A DNA stretch of 64,000 bases from Mucilaginibacter endophyticus (GCF_003351025.1 NZ_QPCG01000012.1:62001-126000), one strand, 5' to 3'. Positions 26,513-36,098 are shown, counted from the first letter of the stretch. The notes: a model not told the origin generated them from the letters alone. Numbers and translations: made by a program.

Positions 26513-29500
26513 CTACTGCTGCTGATACCTGCTTAGTTTATCGTAAAGCACCCTTGGATCAAAAGGCTTAAGAATATAGTCATTCATGCCTGCGTTGTTG
26601 ATCTCGCCCATTTGATTGCTGAGCATGGATGCGGTAAGTGCTATAATGGGCAACTGTTTAAAATAAGGATCTGTTTTAGAACGGATAATGCCTGTGGCCT
26701 CCAATCCGCCCATTTCGGGCATGTGGATATCCATCAGCACCACGTTATAGCCGCGGTTGGCTTCAACCTTTTCAATAGCTTCAATGCCGTTTTCAGCAAA
26801 ATCGGCATGAGCCCCCCACTTCTTTAATATTTTATTAATAAGCAAGCGGTTGATCTGGTTGTCGTCTACTACTAAAACGTTTATTTTAAGTCCTTCTTCC
26901 ACGTTATTATTTTTTCTCTGTTGCTTTATATCAGCTTTTTTAAATCCAATGGTAAACCAAAATGTCGAACCTTTCCCCGGCACACTATCCACGTTTATCC
27001 GCGAATCATGTAATTCAATAAGGCGTTTACTGATAGCCAAACCTAAACCGGTACCGCCATACTTACGTGTGGTATCTGTATCGGCCTGTTTAAACTGCTC
27101 AAATATAGTACCCAGTTTATCTGCCGGGATACCAATGCCGGTATCTGTTACAGCAAACCTGATGCGTACATCCCGCTCGGTTTCCTGGATAACTTTTAAA
27201 TCGATATTAACACCGCCGTAATGTGTAAACTTAACCGCGTTGCCTACTAAGTTAAGCAATATCTGGATAAGGCGTGTCCGGTCGCCAATCACTTCATCAG
27301 GGACAACCTCCTCAACGCTTTTGCTAATATAAATCTTTTTTTCGGCAGCCTTAAACTGCATCGAACTTGTTATGCTGTTAACCAGTTCCCGCAGGTTAAC
27401 CGTGGCCTTTTCAAGCTCAACGTTGCCTGTTTCAATTTTAGCCAGATCCAGCACATCGTTAATCAACGTCATGAGGTTCTCGGCCGAAAACTTAAGGATA
27501 TTAAGATTTTCCTTTTGCGACTCGGCAGGATCATCATCCAGCAATATGTGCGACATACCAATTACGGCATTTAGCGGCGTACGGATTTCGTGGCTCATCA
27601 CCGATATGAACATATCTTTGGCCCGGTTAAGCTGTATTGCCTCTTCCCTTGCCGAAATAAGCTCAATCTCGGCCTTCTTCTTAGCCGTGATATCAATAAT
27701 TACTTCAATGTATTTGTCAACCTCGTTTTTACTGTTCAGTATAACCGAGTTTATAACCGAGATCCACAAAGGCTGCCTGTCCTTACGGTAAACCAGCAGG
27801 TCCACCTCAAATGATTGCTTTTGCCGGGATAGTTCCCGGGCTTTTTGTATGATAGATACATCGGTAAGCTCACCCTTCAATATATCGCCCAGGTGCACAT
27901 CTTTTACATCAGCAAGCGTATAACCTGTAATATTTTCAAATGCTCGGTTAACCCATTCTACCTTACCATCGCTGTTATTAATCACTACTCCACTGGTGGT
28001 ATTGCTTGCCACTAACGATAGTTGCTTCAACTGCTCTTCGGTAGCTTTGCGCTCGCTGATATCAACCATCACCCCTATCTGCCGTTCAACCTGTCCGGTT
28101 TCGTTAAGCAAAGGGCTATTTGACAGGAAAGCCCAGATAGGAGTTTGATCTTTTTTGTAGATCTTGATCTCTACCTCGTATGAACGCTTTTCTTCAACTG
28201 CTTTAACAGCATCTTTAAAAACCTCCAGGTCGGTATCCTCACCCAGCAACATGGTGCCAAAGGCCCGGCCCTGCATTTCGGTAAATGTATAACCTGTTAT
28301 GTTTTCAAGGGCCTCGTTCATCCAGATCACCTTACCCTCGGCATCGCGGATCAGGATACCGCTTGGTGATTTACGTGCCGCGAACGATAAGATCTCGACT
28401 TCCTGTTCGGCCAGTTTACGTTTGGTGATATCTATAATTACCCTGATGGATTTATCAACACTTCCATCGGTATTATAAATGAGCGAGTTCATCACCGAGA
28501 TCCACTTTGGCGAACCATCCTTTGCGTTGAAAGAAAGCTCTACCTCGTACGACACCTTGTTGCGGATGGCCTCTTCCAGCTTTTCCATAGCCTCAGGACT
28601 TAACGGCTTCCCCTTTATAACGTCACGCAGGCGAAGTTGCTTAACATCTGCATAAGCATAACCCGTTATGTTTTCAAACGCGTCGTTTGTCCATAATATC
28701 TGGTCCTCGGCATCACTGATCACAACCCCATTGCTCACCTTACTGGCCACCAGCGAAAGCAGTTCGAGATCCTGGGCCACCTGTTTCTGATAGGTAATAT
28801 CGCGCCCGCTGGCAAACCATTTATCGTCTTTAAAAGTTACCGACCAGCTTATCCACTTATTATCCCCTTCAACAGTAATTACGGGAGTTTCAATTTCAAA
28901 TTTGCGTTGCTGTTTACTGATGCCCTTTTTTAATACAGCCAATGATTGTTCACGCGCCTCCTCCGGAAAAAAACTCCAGATAGGCATGCCGCATACCTCC
29001 TCTGCGGAATAACCCAAAACAGATTTTACCGCGCGGTTGATATGTCCGATTTTAAAATCCCTGTCCATAATGCAATGGATATCGGGCGAGCTATCAAAAA
29101 GGTCATAAAATTCTTCGCGAACGGCAAGGCTTTGCTCCAGTTTAAGCTTTTGTTTGCGGAGCTCCAGGTGAGACATTACCTCATCGGCCAGTACACGTAA
29201 GGCATCGCGCTGTTCGGCAGTAAGCTTGCGGGGTTTAGTATCTACTACGCATAATGAGCCTAAGCGGAGACCGTCGGGATTGATCAGCGGCGCACCGGCG
29301 TAAAAGCGTATGCCCATTCCGTTGGCAATAGGGTTATCTCTGAATTCTTCATCTTCATTCGAATCTGGAATTTCAAGAAGGGCGTCGGATTGGATAGTGC
29401 GGTTACAAAAAGCGTCGGCGCGGGGTGTTTCCTCCGCGTCGACGCCGTATGTTGATTTAAACCATTGCCTGTCGGCATCCAGCAGCGTAATTAACGCTAT

Positions 29501-29641
29501 AGGAGCCTGGCATATATAAGAAGCTAAACGCGTAATGGCGTCATATTCCTTTTCGGGCATGGTATCCAAAACATGATATGATTGGAGCGCGGCTAAACGC
29601 TTATCTTCTATGTTTGATGGATCTTCCTGCCTTGGTGTCAT
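26513..29641 (-). CDS. Hybrid sensor histidine kinase: GAF, four PAS, HisKA, HATPase, receiver
   Basis: A 1042-residue soluble hybrid kinase. Order: GAF (about 15-160), PAS1 (about 180-295), PAS2-PAS4 in tandem (about 300-665), HisKA with phospho-acceptor H684 in 'SVMSHEIRTPLNAVIG', HATPase ('NLVGNAVKF', 'DTGIGIPADKLG', 'GGTGLGLAISKRLI') and a receiver (919-1042) with D971 in 'LMDIHMPEMGG'. There is no transmembrane segment, so it senses something inside the cell, possibly redox or a small ligand. PAS2-4 look like internal duplications. The start is three bases after the glyA stop, so it is read from the glyA transcript. No partner regulator is adjacent. Confidence 0.93.
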   Translation of the reverse strand: MTPRQEDPSNIEDKRLAALQSYHVLDTMPEKEYDAITRLASYICQAPIALITLLDADRQWFKSTYGVDAEETPRADAFCNRTIQSDALLEIPDSNEDEEFRDNPIANGMGIRFYAGAPLINPDGLRLGSLCVVDTKPRKLTAEQRDALRVLADEVMSHLELRKQKLKLEQSLAVREEFYDLFDSSPDIHCIMDRDFKIGHINRAVKSVLGYSAEEVCGMPIWSFFPEEAREQSLAVLKKGISKQQRKFEIETPVITVEGDNKWISWSVTFKDDKWFASGRDITYQKQVAQDLELLSLVASKVSNGVVISDAEDQILWTNDAFENITGYAYADVKQLRLRDVIKGKPLSPEAMEKLEEAIRNKVSYEVELSFNAKDGSPKWISVMNSLIYNTDGSVDKSIRVIIDITKRKLAEQEVEILSFAARKSPSGILIRDAEGKVIWMNEALENITGYTFTEMQGRAFGTMLLGEDTDLEVFKDAVKAVEEKRSYEVEIKIYKKDQTPIWAFLSNSPLLNETGQVERQIGVMVDISERKATEEQLKQLSLVASNTTSGVVINNSDGKVEWVNRAFENITGYTLADVKDVHLGDILKGELTDVSIIQKARELSRQKQSFEVDLLVYRKDRQPLWISVINSVILNSKNEVDKYIEVIIDITAKKKAEIELISAREEAIQLNRAKDMFISVMSHEIRTPLNAVIGMSHILLDDDPAESQKENLNILKFSAENLMTLINDVLDLAKIETGNVELEKATVNLRELVNSITSSMQFKAAEKKIYISKSVEEVVPDEVIGDRTRLIQILLNLVGNAVKFTHYGGVNIDLKVIQETERDVRIRFAVTDTGIGIPADKLGTIFEQFKQADTDTTRKYGGTGLGLAISKRLIELHDSRINVDSVPGKGSTFWFTIGFKKADIKQQRKNNNVEEGLKINVLVVDDNQINRLLINKILKKWGAHADFAENGIEAIEKVEANRGYNVVLMDIHMPEMGGLEATGIIRSKTDPYFKQLPIIALTASMLSNQMGEINNAGMNDYILKPFDPRVLYDKLSRYQQQ

Positions 29642-29644
29642 TTT

Positions 29645-30931
29645 TTATTCTGAGTCCTTATCTCTGTACAACGGAAAATCGTACATTAACTTGTGAACCC
29701 TTTTACGAATTTTTTTGATAGAATGTTCATTTTCAGGATCAGAAATTACAGCATCTATCAATTCAACAATGTGCTCCATGTGTTTTTCCTTCATGCCACG
29801 GGTTGTAATAGCGGCAGTACCCACACGGATACCTGAAGTTACAAATGGTGATTTATCATCGTAAGGCACCATGTTTTTGTTCACGGTGATATCGGCAGTT
29901 ACCAAAGCATTTTCTGCTGCTTTGCCGGTGATGTTTTTATTGCGCAGGTCGATAAGCATTAAGTGATTATCGGTACCGCCAGAAATGATCTGGTAGCCCA
30001 ACTTCACAAATGCCTCGGCCATAGCATCGGCATTCTTTTTAACCTGTACAATGTATTTCATGTAGTTTTCACTCAAAGCTTCGCCAAAAGCAACAGCTTT
30101 AGCAGCTATGATATGCTCAAGCGGACCACCTTGTGTACCCGGGAATACAGCCATATCCAACAATGACGACATCATCCTGATTTCGCCTTTTGGAGTTTTA
30201 TGGCCCCATGGGTTTTCAAAATCTTTACCCATCATGATCAGGCCACCGCGCGGGCCACGTAATGTTTTGTGGGTGGTAGTAGTAACAATATGGCAATGCG
30301 GAAGCGGATCTGTTAACAAACCACGTGCAATTAAACCGGCAGGGTGTGAAATATCGGCCAGTACCAAAGCACCAACTTCGTCAGCTACCTTACGGATAAA
30401 CTCATAATCCCAATCGCGTGAGTATGCAGAAGCACCGGCGATGATCAGTTTTGGTTTTTCGCGCAGGGCAACTTCTTTCAGCTGATCATAGTCAACCAAA
30501 CCGGTTTCTTTATTAACCCCATAAAAATGAGGCTCATACAATTTACCCGAAAAGTTAACAGGCGAACCATGCGTTAAGTGACCACCGTGAGAAAGGTCAA
30601 AACCTAATATTTTATCGCCCGGCTGCAATACCGCAAGCATAACTGCCGCGTTTGCCTGTGCGCCAGAGTGTGGCTGTACGTTAACCCACTCGGCGTTAAA
30701 CAATTGCTTAGCGCGCTCGATAGCTATGGTTTCAATTTCGTCAACCACCTGGCAGCCGCCATAATAGCGCTTGCCCGGTAAACCTTCGGCATATTTGTTG
30801 GTTGCAACAGAACCTGCAGCTTCCATAACCTGCCTGCTTACAAAATTCTCAGATGCAATAAGCTCAATACCCTCTTCCTGGCGTTGTTGCTCTTCATCCA
30901 ATAGCTTAAATATCAGTTTGTCTCTTTTCAT
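29645..30931 (-). CDS. glyA: Serine hydroxymethyltransferase
   Basis: PLP enzyme interconverting serine and glycine while charging tetrahydrofolate with a one-carbon unit. The 428 residues include 'EGIELIASENFVS', the PLP-lysine motif 'VTTTTHKTLRGPRGG' and 'VTSGIRVGTAAITTRGM'. The length is normal. Downstream by three bases is the hybrid kinase, an unusual neighbour. A short perfect inverted repeat (CGCTAA-G-TTAGCG, 30948-30960) lies just upstream of the ATG. Confidence 0.97.
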   Translation of the reverse strand: MKRDKLIFKLLDEEQQRQEEGIELIASENFVSRQVMEAAGSVATNKYAEGLPGKRYYGGCQVVDEIETIAIERAKQLFNAEWVNVQPHSGAQANAAVMLAVLQPGDKILGFDLSHGGHLTHGSPVNFSGKLYEPHFYGVNKETGLVDYDQLKEVALREKPKLIIAGASAYSRDWDYEFIRKVADEVGALVLADISHPAGLIARGLLTDPLPHCHIVTTTTHKTLRGPRGGLIMMGKDFENPWGHKTPKGEIRMMSSLLDMAVFPGTQGGPLEHIIAAKAVAFGEALSENYMKYIVQVKKNADAMAEAFVKLGYQIISGGTDNHLMLIDLRNKNITGKAAENALVTADITVNKNMVPYDDKSPFVTSGIRVGTAAITTRGMKEKHMEHIVELIDAVISDPENEHSIKKIRKRVHKLMYDFPLYRDKDSE

Positions 30932-31245
30932 TGTGTGTTTTTAACGGCGCTAAGTTAGCGAAAAAGATAGATTTGAGATGTGAGATATTAGATTTGAGAT
31001 GTAAGCAATGTTAGATTTTACTTAATTAAAAGTAAACACAATATTATTTGCTGTTGAGGCTTTTACAGCGAATAAAACAACAATAATTAATTACAAAGCT
31101 TAGCCTTGAAGTAACATTAATAAACAACGAATTGGTTTAAGCCAATATTAATGCTTAAACAAGCATATTATTCCTCCGCAGTTATCAATTGATATCCCTT
31201 TGTCATTACCGGCGAACCGCCCTAAATCTCATCCCATTCACGATA
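30932..31245. other. Gene-free stretch with short repeats and hairpins
   Basis: Between the glyA start and the end of the MBG protein gene. It holds the palindrome CGCTAAGTTAGCG (30948-30960), a TAGATTTGAGATGT word repeat (30963-31017), and two small stems: ATTGG/CCAAT (31131-31146) and ATGCTT/AAGCAT (31151-31166). I see no gene. Confidence 0.6.
30963..31017. repeat. TAGATTTGAGATGT word repeat
   Basis: The words TAGATTTGAGATGTGAGA and TTAGATTTGAGATGTAAG occur side by side, followed by the partial word TTAGATTTTA. It resembles one arm of the locus-specific word hairpins seen elsewhere in this window; no clear opposite arm is present. Confidence 0.6.
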
Positions 31246-34068
31246 TTATCTTATAACAGTCAGATAACCTGCAAATCTATTTGCTGTTCCATCGTTAGGG
31301 TTAACAACATAATAATAGCAACCTGTCGGCACCGGCTTTCCTTTGTAGGTACCATCCCAGGGGTGGCTGTAGCCTCTTGAAAAATATATTTGCAGCCCAT
31401 AACGATTATAAACGTCTACCGTACAATTTGAATAGTATTGCAAATCATTAATCACCCATTGATCGTTGATCCCATCGCCGTTAGGGGTAAAGGTGTTATA
31501 TATTTTAATGTCTTTCGATGATAAAAATACTGTCAGTTCACCGGGAATATAATTGATAATATAGTCATCGGATTGGGCACCACTAACTATTATTGGATAT
31601 TTACCAGGGATTGAATTGGTTTCTGCGGTTGTACTAATTACAGGTTGTTGTGTTATTTGTGCAGGGCTGTCATTGTTAACAAAACCTGTATAAGTTACTG
31701 TTAAAGTTGGATTAGCTTTGAGGAACGCCCTTGATAAATCGTCAGCCTTAATGGTTAGCGGTGCTTTATTGATTGCTATTGCACCAGGAACATATTGTAT
31801 CGTATAATTATCCGGGTTAAAACTGCCTCCGGTAGCCCCCGATGGAGTTATCGACAAATCATAAACGCCAGTATGAGCAGTGGCATTACCTCCTTCGCCG
31901 TAGTTAAGCGTAACACTGCTAATGGTTTCTCCGTTTTTAAGGCCTATCTCATCAAAATTAGTAGAACTACCGTTAACCAATTTTTCCCCATAAATTTTAA
32001 GAACCGGTATTGCTTTAACAATGAGCGGAGCGGGCGTAACATTGCCAATAACCGGTACTACAAGATCCTGCGCACCCGCAGAGCTTGCATTCAAATTGCT
32101 GGTATGATTGCCAGCCGCGGCATCTGAAGTTAACCTGATATAAACTACTGAAGAAACTGTACTTCCTGCCGGCGACAGCGTAACAGAATTACCAAAAATA
32201 TTATTGTCCTTGCTTACCTGGAAACCCGGCGGCGCTGTTATGATAATATCCCCCGTAAGATCGGAGCCTGAAATATTGATAGTCTGTGCCACCGAAGCTG
32301 TACCATATTCTGTTTGAAGTGTTACCTGCTGCCCCGTATAAGAAATAGCCGGTGCCGGCGGACCAACAGTTAAATCGGCGGGTAAATATGTTATAGTATA
32401 ATTATCCGGCGAGAACGTACCACCACCGGCATTATACGGTATAACCGAGCCTGAGTAAAAGCCCTGCGCTGCTGTTGCCTGTGCGCCATTGCCATATTTT
32501 ATAGCAATGCTGCCTACCGTTTCGTTATTTTTCAAACCCAAAACTGTAAAATTATTTGTCGACGGGATATTAGCAAGCGTGGAGCCATACGGCTTGGTTA
32601 GGTTAGTAACGTTTATAGTAAGCGGGGCCGGAATAACTGTACCCACCACGTGTACGTTTAAAGTTGTTCCAACTGTGGTGAATATTACGTTACTATCATA
32701 GGTTTGTTTAACCTGTGCGGTAGGCTTCAACCTGATATAAATGGTTGCCCCAGGTATAGCTCCGGATGCATTGGGTGATAATTGAACCGTATTGCCGAAG
32801 TTTCTGTCGTCAAGGCTAATGATAAATCCATCCGGCGCGTTTACAGTCACATTATCTGTAAGATACTCGCCCGAGACGCGTATTTTGGCCGATGACGACC
32901 CGGTAGCATCGCCATAAACGATTTGCATGGTGTATAATTGCCCAAGGTCATGCAATATTGGGCCTGTCGGCAGTACTTTTAAATCGGCAGACTGATAGGT
33001 AATATCATAATTGCTGGGCAAAAACGTTCCGCCTCCGGCAGCGATTGGAATAACAGAAAGCGGATAAGTGCCTACCGCGGCCGACGCTTCAGCACCTGCC
33101 CCATAATGCATGGTTACGTTGCCTATGTTTTCAGAATTCTTTAATCCTACAGAGCTGAACCCATCCGGTTTTGGGCCATCTGTAAGCGTAGTACCATAAG
33201 CTTTAGTTGCTTCGGTAGCCGTAATGGTAAGGGGAGCGGGAATGATATTCATTTGATTTGTCCCATTATAATGGATATCATAATTGCTGGCTAAAAATCC
33301 ATTTTCGCCCTGAAAGTCGGACAATGAAACCTTATCCGAGTAATCGCCCACCGGATCCGTACCGGCCATGCCTCCGCTAAAAGTAAATTTGATGGATTTT
33401 GCGGTGTTGCCATTTTGTAAACCGGGCATATCGGTAATAAATCCCGGATCCCCCTTCGAGAATAGAACAGTTGCCGGAAGTTCATTGCCATACACTTTAA
33501 CAACCTTACCCCATACATTCAATTGAGTTGGCACAACCGTACCTGCCGGTATATTTACAACCTGGTCTTGCGCCCCTGCTGTAGCCAATGTAAAACTTCC
33601 GTTGTATTGGCCTACGTTAGCTTTTCCCGATAGCCGGATAAATACCGTAGCCGACACCGAACCGGCGGCACCCACGGTAACGCTATTTGTAAAATTAATA
33701 TTATCAACACTTACCTCAAACCCATTAGCCGCAGTAACACTTATCCCTCCCTGCAAATTACTACCGGTTACAGTAATGCTTGTTGAAGTAGTTGGAAAGC
33801 CATATGATGTGCTAACTGCAACGAAACTACCAGAAAACTGCATTTGAGGGACAGCAGCATTTGTGCGAATTGCAGAGAGTGCCTCCGGAACCTGTTTAAT
33901 ACTGCTGACATTAACTTTAGTTTTTTGAATTTGGTTAACGGTAGTACAATTCTGACAGGTACCAAAAATCTGAATTGAGGCAGAAGCGGGCTTTATTTGT
34001 GCGTACAGTACTTGAATTTGTAATAAAAAAAAGCTTAAAACACCAATTATAAATATTTTGAAGTGCAT
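31246..34068 (-). CDS. Secreted MBG-repeat protein with T9SS type-B sorting domain
   Basis: A 940-residue cell-surface or secreted protein. A signal peptide (about 1-23) is followed by alternating modules: beta-sandwich units of the 'SITVTGSNLQGGISVTAANG' type (three copies, near 100, 390 and 590) and MBG (YGX) domains ('KAYGTTLTDG', 'KPYGSTLANI', 'KIYGEKLVNG', plus a divergent first one). An MBG_2-like domain and a C-terminal CHU_C/gliding-type domain complete it. The last ~85 residues ('YNTFTPNGDGINDQWVI') are the type-B signal that routes proteins through SprA. Modules of this kind are typical of adhesins; ligand unknown. It is transcribed alone. Confidence 0.9.
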   Translation of the reverse strand: MHFKIFIIGVLSFFLLQIQVLYAQIKPASASIQIFGTCQNCTTVNQIQKTKVNVSSIKQVPEALSAIRTNAAVPQMQFSGSFVAVSTSYGFPTTSTSITVTGSNLQGGISVTAANGFEVSVDNINFTNSVTVGAAGSVSATVFIRLSGKANVGQYNGSFTLATAGAQDQVVNIPAGTVVPTQLNVWGKVVKVYGNELPATVLFSKGDPGFITDMPGLQNGNTAKSIKFTFSGGMAGTDPVGDYSDKVSLSDFQGENGFLASNYDIHYNGTNQMNIIPAPLTITATEATKAYGTTLTDGPKPDGFSSVGLKNSENIGNVTMHYGAGAEASAAVGTYPLSVIPIAAGGGTFLPSNYDITYQSADLKVLPTGPILHDLGQLYTMQIVYGDATGSSSAKIRVSGEYLTDNVTVNAPDGFIISLDDRNFGNTVQLSPNASGAIPGATIYIRLKPTAQVKQTYDSNVIFTTVGTTLNVHVVGTVIPAPLTINVTNLTKPYGSTLANIPSTNNFTVLGLKNNETVGSIAIKYGNGAQATAAQGFYSGSVIPYNAGGGTFSPDNYTITYLPADLTVGPPAPAISYTGQQVTLQTEYGTASVAQTINISGSDLTGDIIITAPPGFQVSKDNNIFGNSVTLSPAGSTVSSVVYIRLTSDAAAGNHTSNLNASSAGAQDLVVPVIGNVTPAPLIVKAIPVLKIYGEKLVNGSSTNFDEIGLKNGETISSVTLNYGEGGNATAHTGVYDLSITPSGATGGSFNPDNYTIQYVPGAIAINKAPLTIKADDLSRAFLKANPTLTVTYTGFVNNDSPAQITQQPVISTTAETNSIPGKYPIIVSGAQSDDYIINYIPGELTVFLSSKDIKIYNTFTPNGDGINDQWVINDLQYYSNCTVDVYNRYGLQIYFSRGYSHPWDGTYKGKPVPTGCYYYVVNPNDGTANRFAGYLTVIR

Positions 34069-34142
34069 GGTTCAGGTGCAATAGTTTAAAGTCTTAAAGA
34101 TAAATCTTTTTTGCAAAACCGAGTTTGCAACTTACTATATCT

Positions 34143-34247
34143 TCATTGACTAAAACCTAAAGCTAAAGGCTTAAAACTTTCAATGCATCACCGAAAAGCA
34201 TTACGCTTTCAGCCTTTAGCTTTCCGCTGCAAAACATACTTTTTTCA
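34143..34247. repeat. Inverted AAAGCTAAAGGCT word repeat
   Basis: AAAGCTAAAGGCT at 34159-34171 pairs perfectly over 13 bases with AGCCTTTAGCTTT at 34211-34223. Degenerate versions of the same words extend both arms (AAAACCTAAAGC; TTTCCGCTGC). It separates the NTF2-like gene from the MBG protein gene. Confidence 0.75.
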
Positions 34248-34259
34248 GACGCCCGATTT

Positions 34260-34745
34260 TTATTTCTTGCCCGGTACTTCCATCTTAACCGGCCGTAGCA
34301 ATTGTGAAAAAGTGAGTGATCCCATCTTCCATTTACCGTTTTCTTTAACGTATACTTCCGTCACCATGAAAGCATGTACAACTTCGTTTCCGCCTACTAC
34401 CGCCAGCAAGTCGATATCATTTAACAGGATGGCTGTGTTATCCAAAATATTTACTGAAGTGGAGTAAACGTCTGCTTTCTTATACCAGATCCCTCCTGAT
34501 TTGATTACGTTGAGCTCCTGTGGTTTCCCCCAGCTTCCGCCCATATGAACAAACACAGCTTTTTCATCAAACAGCACATTTAGCGAATCAACATTTTTGT
34601 CGGCCATCCAGGCCCATTTGGCTTTAGACAGATTAATGATCTCCTGCTCTGCTTTTGTGGGTGCAGGTGATGTATTTTGTGTTTGCGCACCGGCTAACCG
34701 CACCCCGGCAATTAGCAGGAATAATGTGATAATTGATACCTTCAT
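34260..34745 (-). CDS. Exported NTF2-like (DUF4440) protein
   Basis: A 161-residue protein with a signal peptide ending 'LAGAQ' and an NTF2-like alpha-beta cone, here of the DUF4440 kind ('EIINLSKAKWAWMADKNVDSLNVLFDEKAVFVHMGG', 'VHAFMVTEVYVKENGKWKMGSL'). Such domains form a small ligand pocket used by many unrelated enzymes. It is third in an operon after the aldo/keto reductase and a cupin, which suggests shared work on a small carbonyl compound. Exact role unknown. Confidence 0.85.
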   Translation of the reverse strand: MKVSIITLFLLIAGVRLAGAQTQNTSPAPTKAEQEIINLSKAKWAWMADKNVDSLNVLFDEKAVFVHMGGSWGKPQELNVIKSGGIWYKKADVYSTSVNILDNTAILLNDIDLLAVVGGNEVVHAFMVTEVYVKENGKWKMGSLTFSQLLRPVKMEVPGKK

Positions 34746-34773
34746 AATTTTACAGAATTTATCGGTTGCTAAA

Positions 34774-35232
34774 TTATTTCACACTGTTATATTCCGCGTC
34801 GGTTACCCTTTGCAGCCATTGGGTTTTATTTGTTGCCCCATTGGTGCTAACTGCAACGTACGTGAAGGCTGACTCTGGTGATGCGCCGTGCCAGTGGGCT
34901 ACACCGGGAACACATTTAATCACATCCCCTTTATGAACCACCTGAATTGGCTTTCCTTTTTCCTGGTAATAGCCGGTTCCTTCTGTAATCATCAGAATTT
35001 GCCCGGCCGGGTGGATATGCCAGTCGAGTTTAGCACCCGGCGCAAACGTCGCGGTAGCTATATTGCAATCAATTACGCTATCGGCCTTGTTTAATTCCCT
35101 GAGCCACACATCCCCTGTATGATTATTGGTTTTAGATAATTCGCCTTTTGTGAAGATGGCGGCCGTTTGGGCCATCGCGCGGGTAGAAACTACAGTTCCT
35201 AATAACACCAATACATACAATACTTTTTTCAT
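34774..35232 (-). CDS. Exported cupin-domain protein
   Basis: A 152-residue protein with a signal peptide (about 1-22) and one cupin barrel. Metal-ligand motifs are visible: 'LDWHIHPAGQILMITEGTG' (two histidines and a glutamate) and 'VPGVAHWHGAS'. It resembles the small cupins often listed as (R)-mandelonitrile lyase-like or quercetin dioxygenase-like, but the substrate cannot be assigned. It is 14 bases downstream of the aldo/keto reductase, in the middle of a three-gene operon. Confidence 0.88.
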   Translation of the reverse strand: MKKVLYVLVLLGTVVSTRAMAQTAAIFTKGELSKTNNHTGDVWLRELNKADSVIDCNIATATFAPGAKLDWHIHPAGQILMITEGTGYYQEKGKPIQVVHKGDVIKCVPGVAHWHGASPESAFTYVAVSTNGATNKTQWLQRVTDAEYNSVK

Positions 35233-35246
35233 GATTTTTTGCAGGT

Positions 35247-36098
35247 TTAATTATTCAATTTTCTTTCTCCAAGCCATTTTACCATTGCCGGATCGCGATG
35301 GTCAAAAAAGCTGCTTGTTTTAGTATCCAACGTTTTAACAGCGTCCATATCTTCGGAGCTCAGTTCAAAATCGAAGATGTTGATATTCTCTTCCATTCGC
35401 TCTTTGCGTACCGACTTGGGAATGGCCACAACTCCCCTTTGCGTAAGCCAGCGAAGGATAACCTGAGCTATTGATTTATTGTACTTCCCGGCAATGGTTT
35501 GCAGTAGTTCGTTATGAAAAATATTGTTTTTTCCCTCGGCAAATGACCCCCATGATTCTATCTGCACCCTGTTATCGATCATGAAATGCTGCGCTTCATT
35601 CTGCTGATGAAAAGGGTGGGTTTCAACCTGGTTAACAGCCGGAATAATCTCGTTATGGACGATGAGGTCGATCAACCTGTCGGGGTGGAAATTACTCACA
35701 CCTACAGCCCTTACCTTGCATTCTTTATATAAATCTTCCATTGCCCGCCATTCGCCGTACACATCGCCATATGGCTGATGCATCAGATATAGGTCCAGGT
35801 AATCTAACTGCAGCTTTTTCAATGAACTTTCAAAAGCCTTTTTTGCCCCGGCATAACCGTCCCGCTGGATCCAAAGCTTTGTAGTAATAAATAATTCTTC
35901 CCTTGCTACACCGCTTGCTTTGATAGCACTGCCTACAGCTTCTTCGTTCATGTAAGACGCTGCGGTATCAATTAAACGGTAGCCTGTTTCAATGGCATCG
36001 CTTACACTTCTTTCACACTCCGCCAGATCCGTTACCTGGAATACACCAAATCCAAGAATTGGCATTTCGACACCATTATTTAATTTAACTTTTTGCAT
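35247..36098 (-). CDS. Aldo/keto reductase
   Basis: NADPH-dependent reductase of carbonyl compounds, 283 residues, (beta/alpha)8 barrel. The catalytic tetrad is complete: D44 and Y49 in 'RLIDTAASYMNEE', K74 in 'FITTKLW', and H107 in 'LYLMHQPYGDVYGEW'. It resembles the 2,5-diketo-gluconate reductase branch, but substrate preference is unknown. It leads a cupin/NTF2 operon and faces an AraC regulator across 145 bases, the usual arrangement for a regulator controlling its divergent target. Confidence 0.93.
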   Translation of the reverse strand: MQKVKLNNGVEMPILGFGVFQVTDLAECERSVSDAIETGYRLIDTAASYMNEEAVGSAIKASGVAREELFITTKLWIQRDGYAGAKKAFESSLKKLQLDYLDLYLMHQPYGDVYGEWRAMEDLYKECKVRAVGVSNFHPDRLIDLIVHNEIIPAVNQVETHPFHQQNEAQHFMIDNRVQIESWGSFAEGKNNIFHNELLQTIAGKYNKSIAQVILRWLTQRGVVAIPKSVRKERMEENINIFDFELSSEDMDAVKTLDTKTSSFFDHRDPAMVKWLGERKLNN

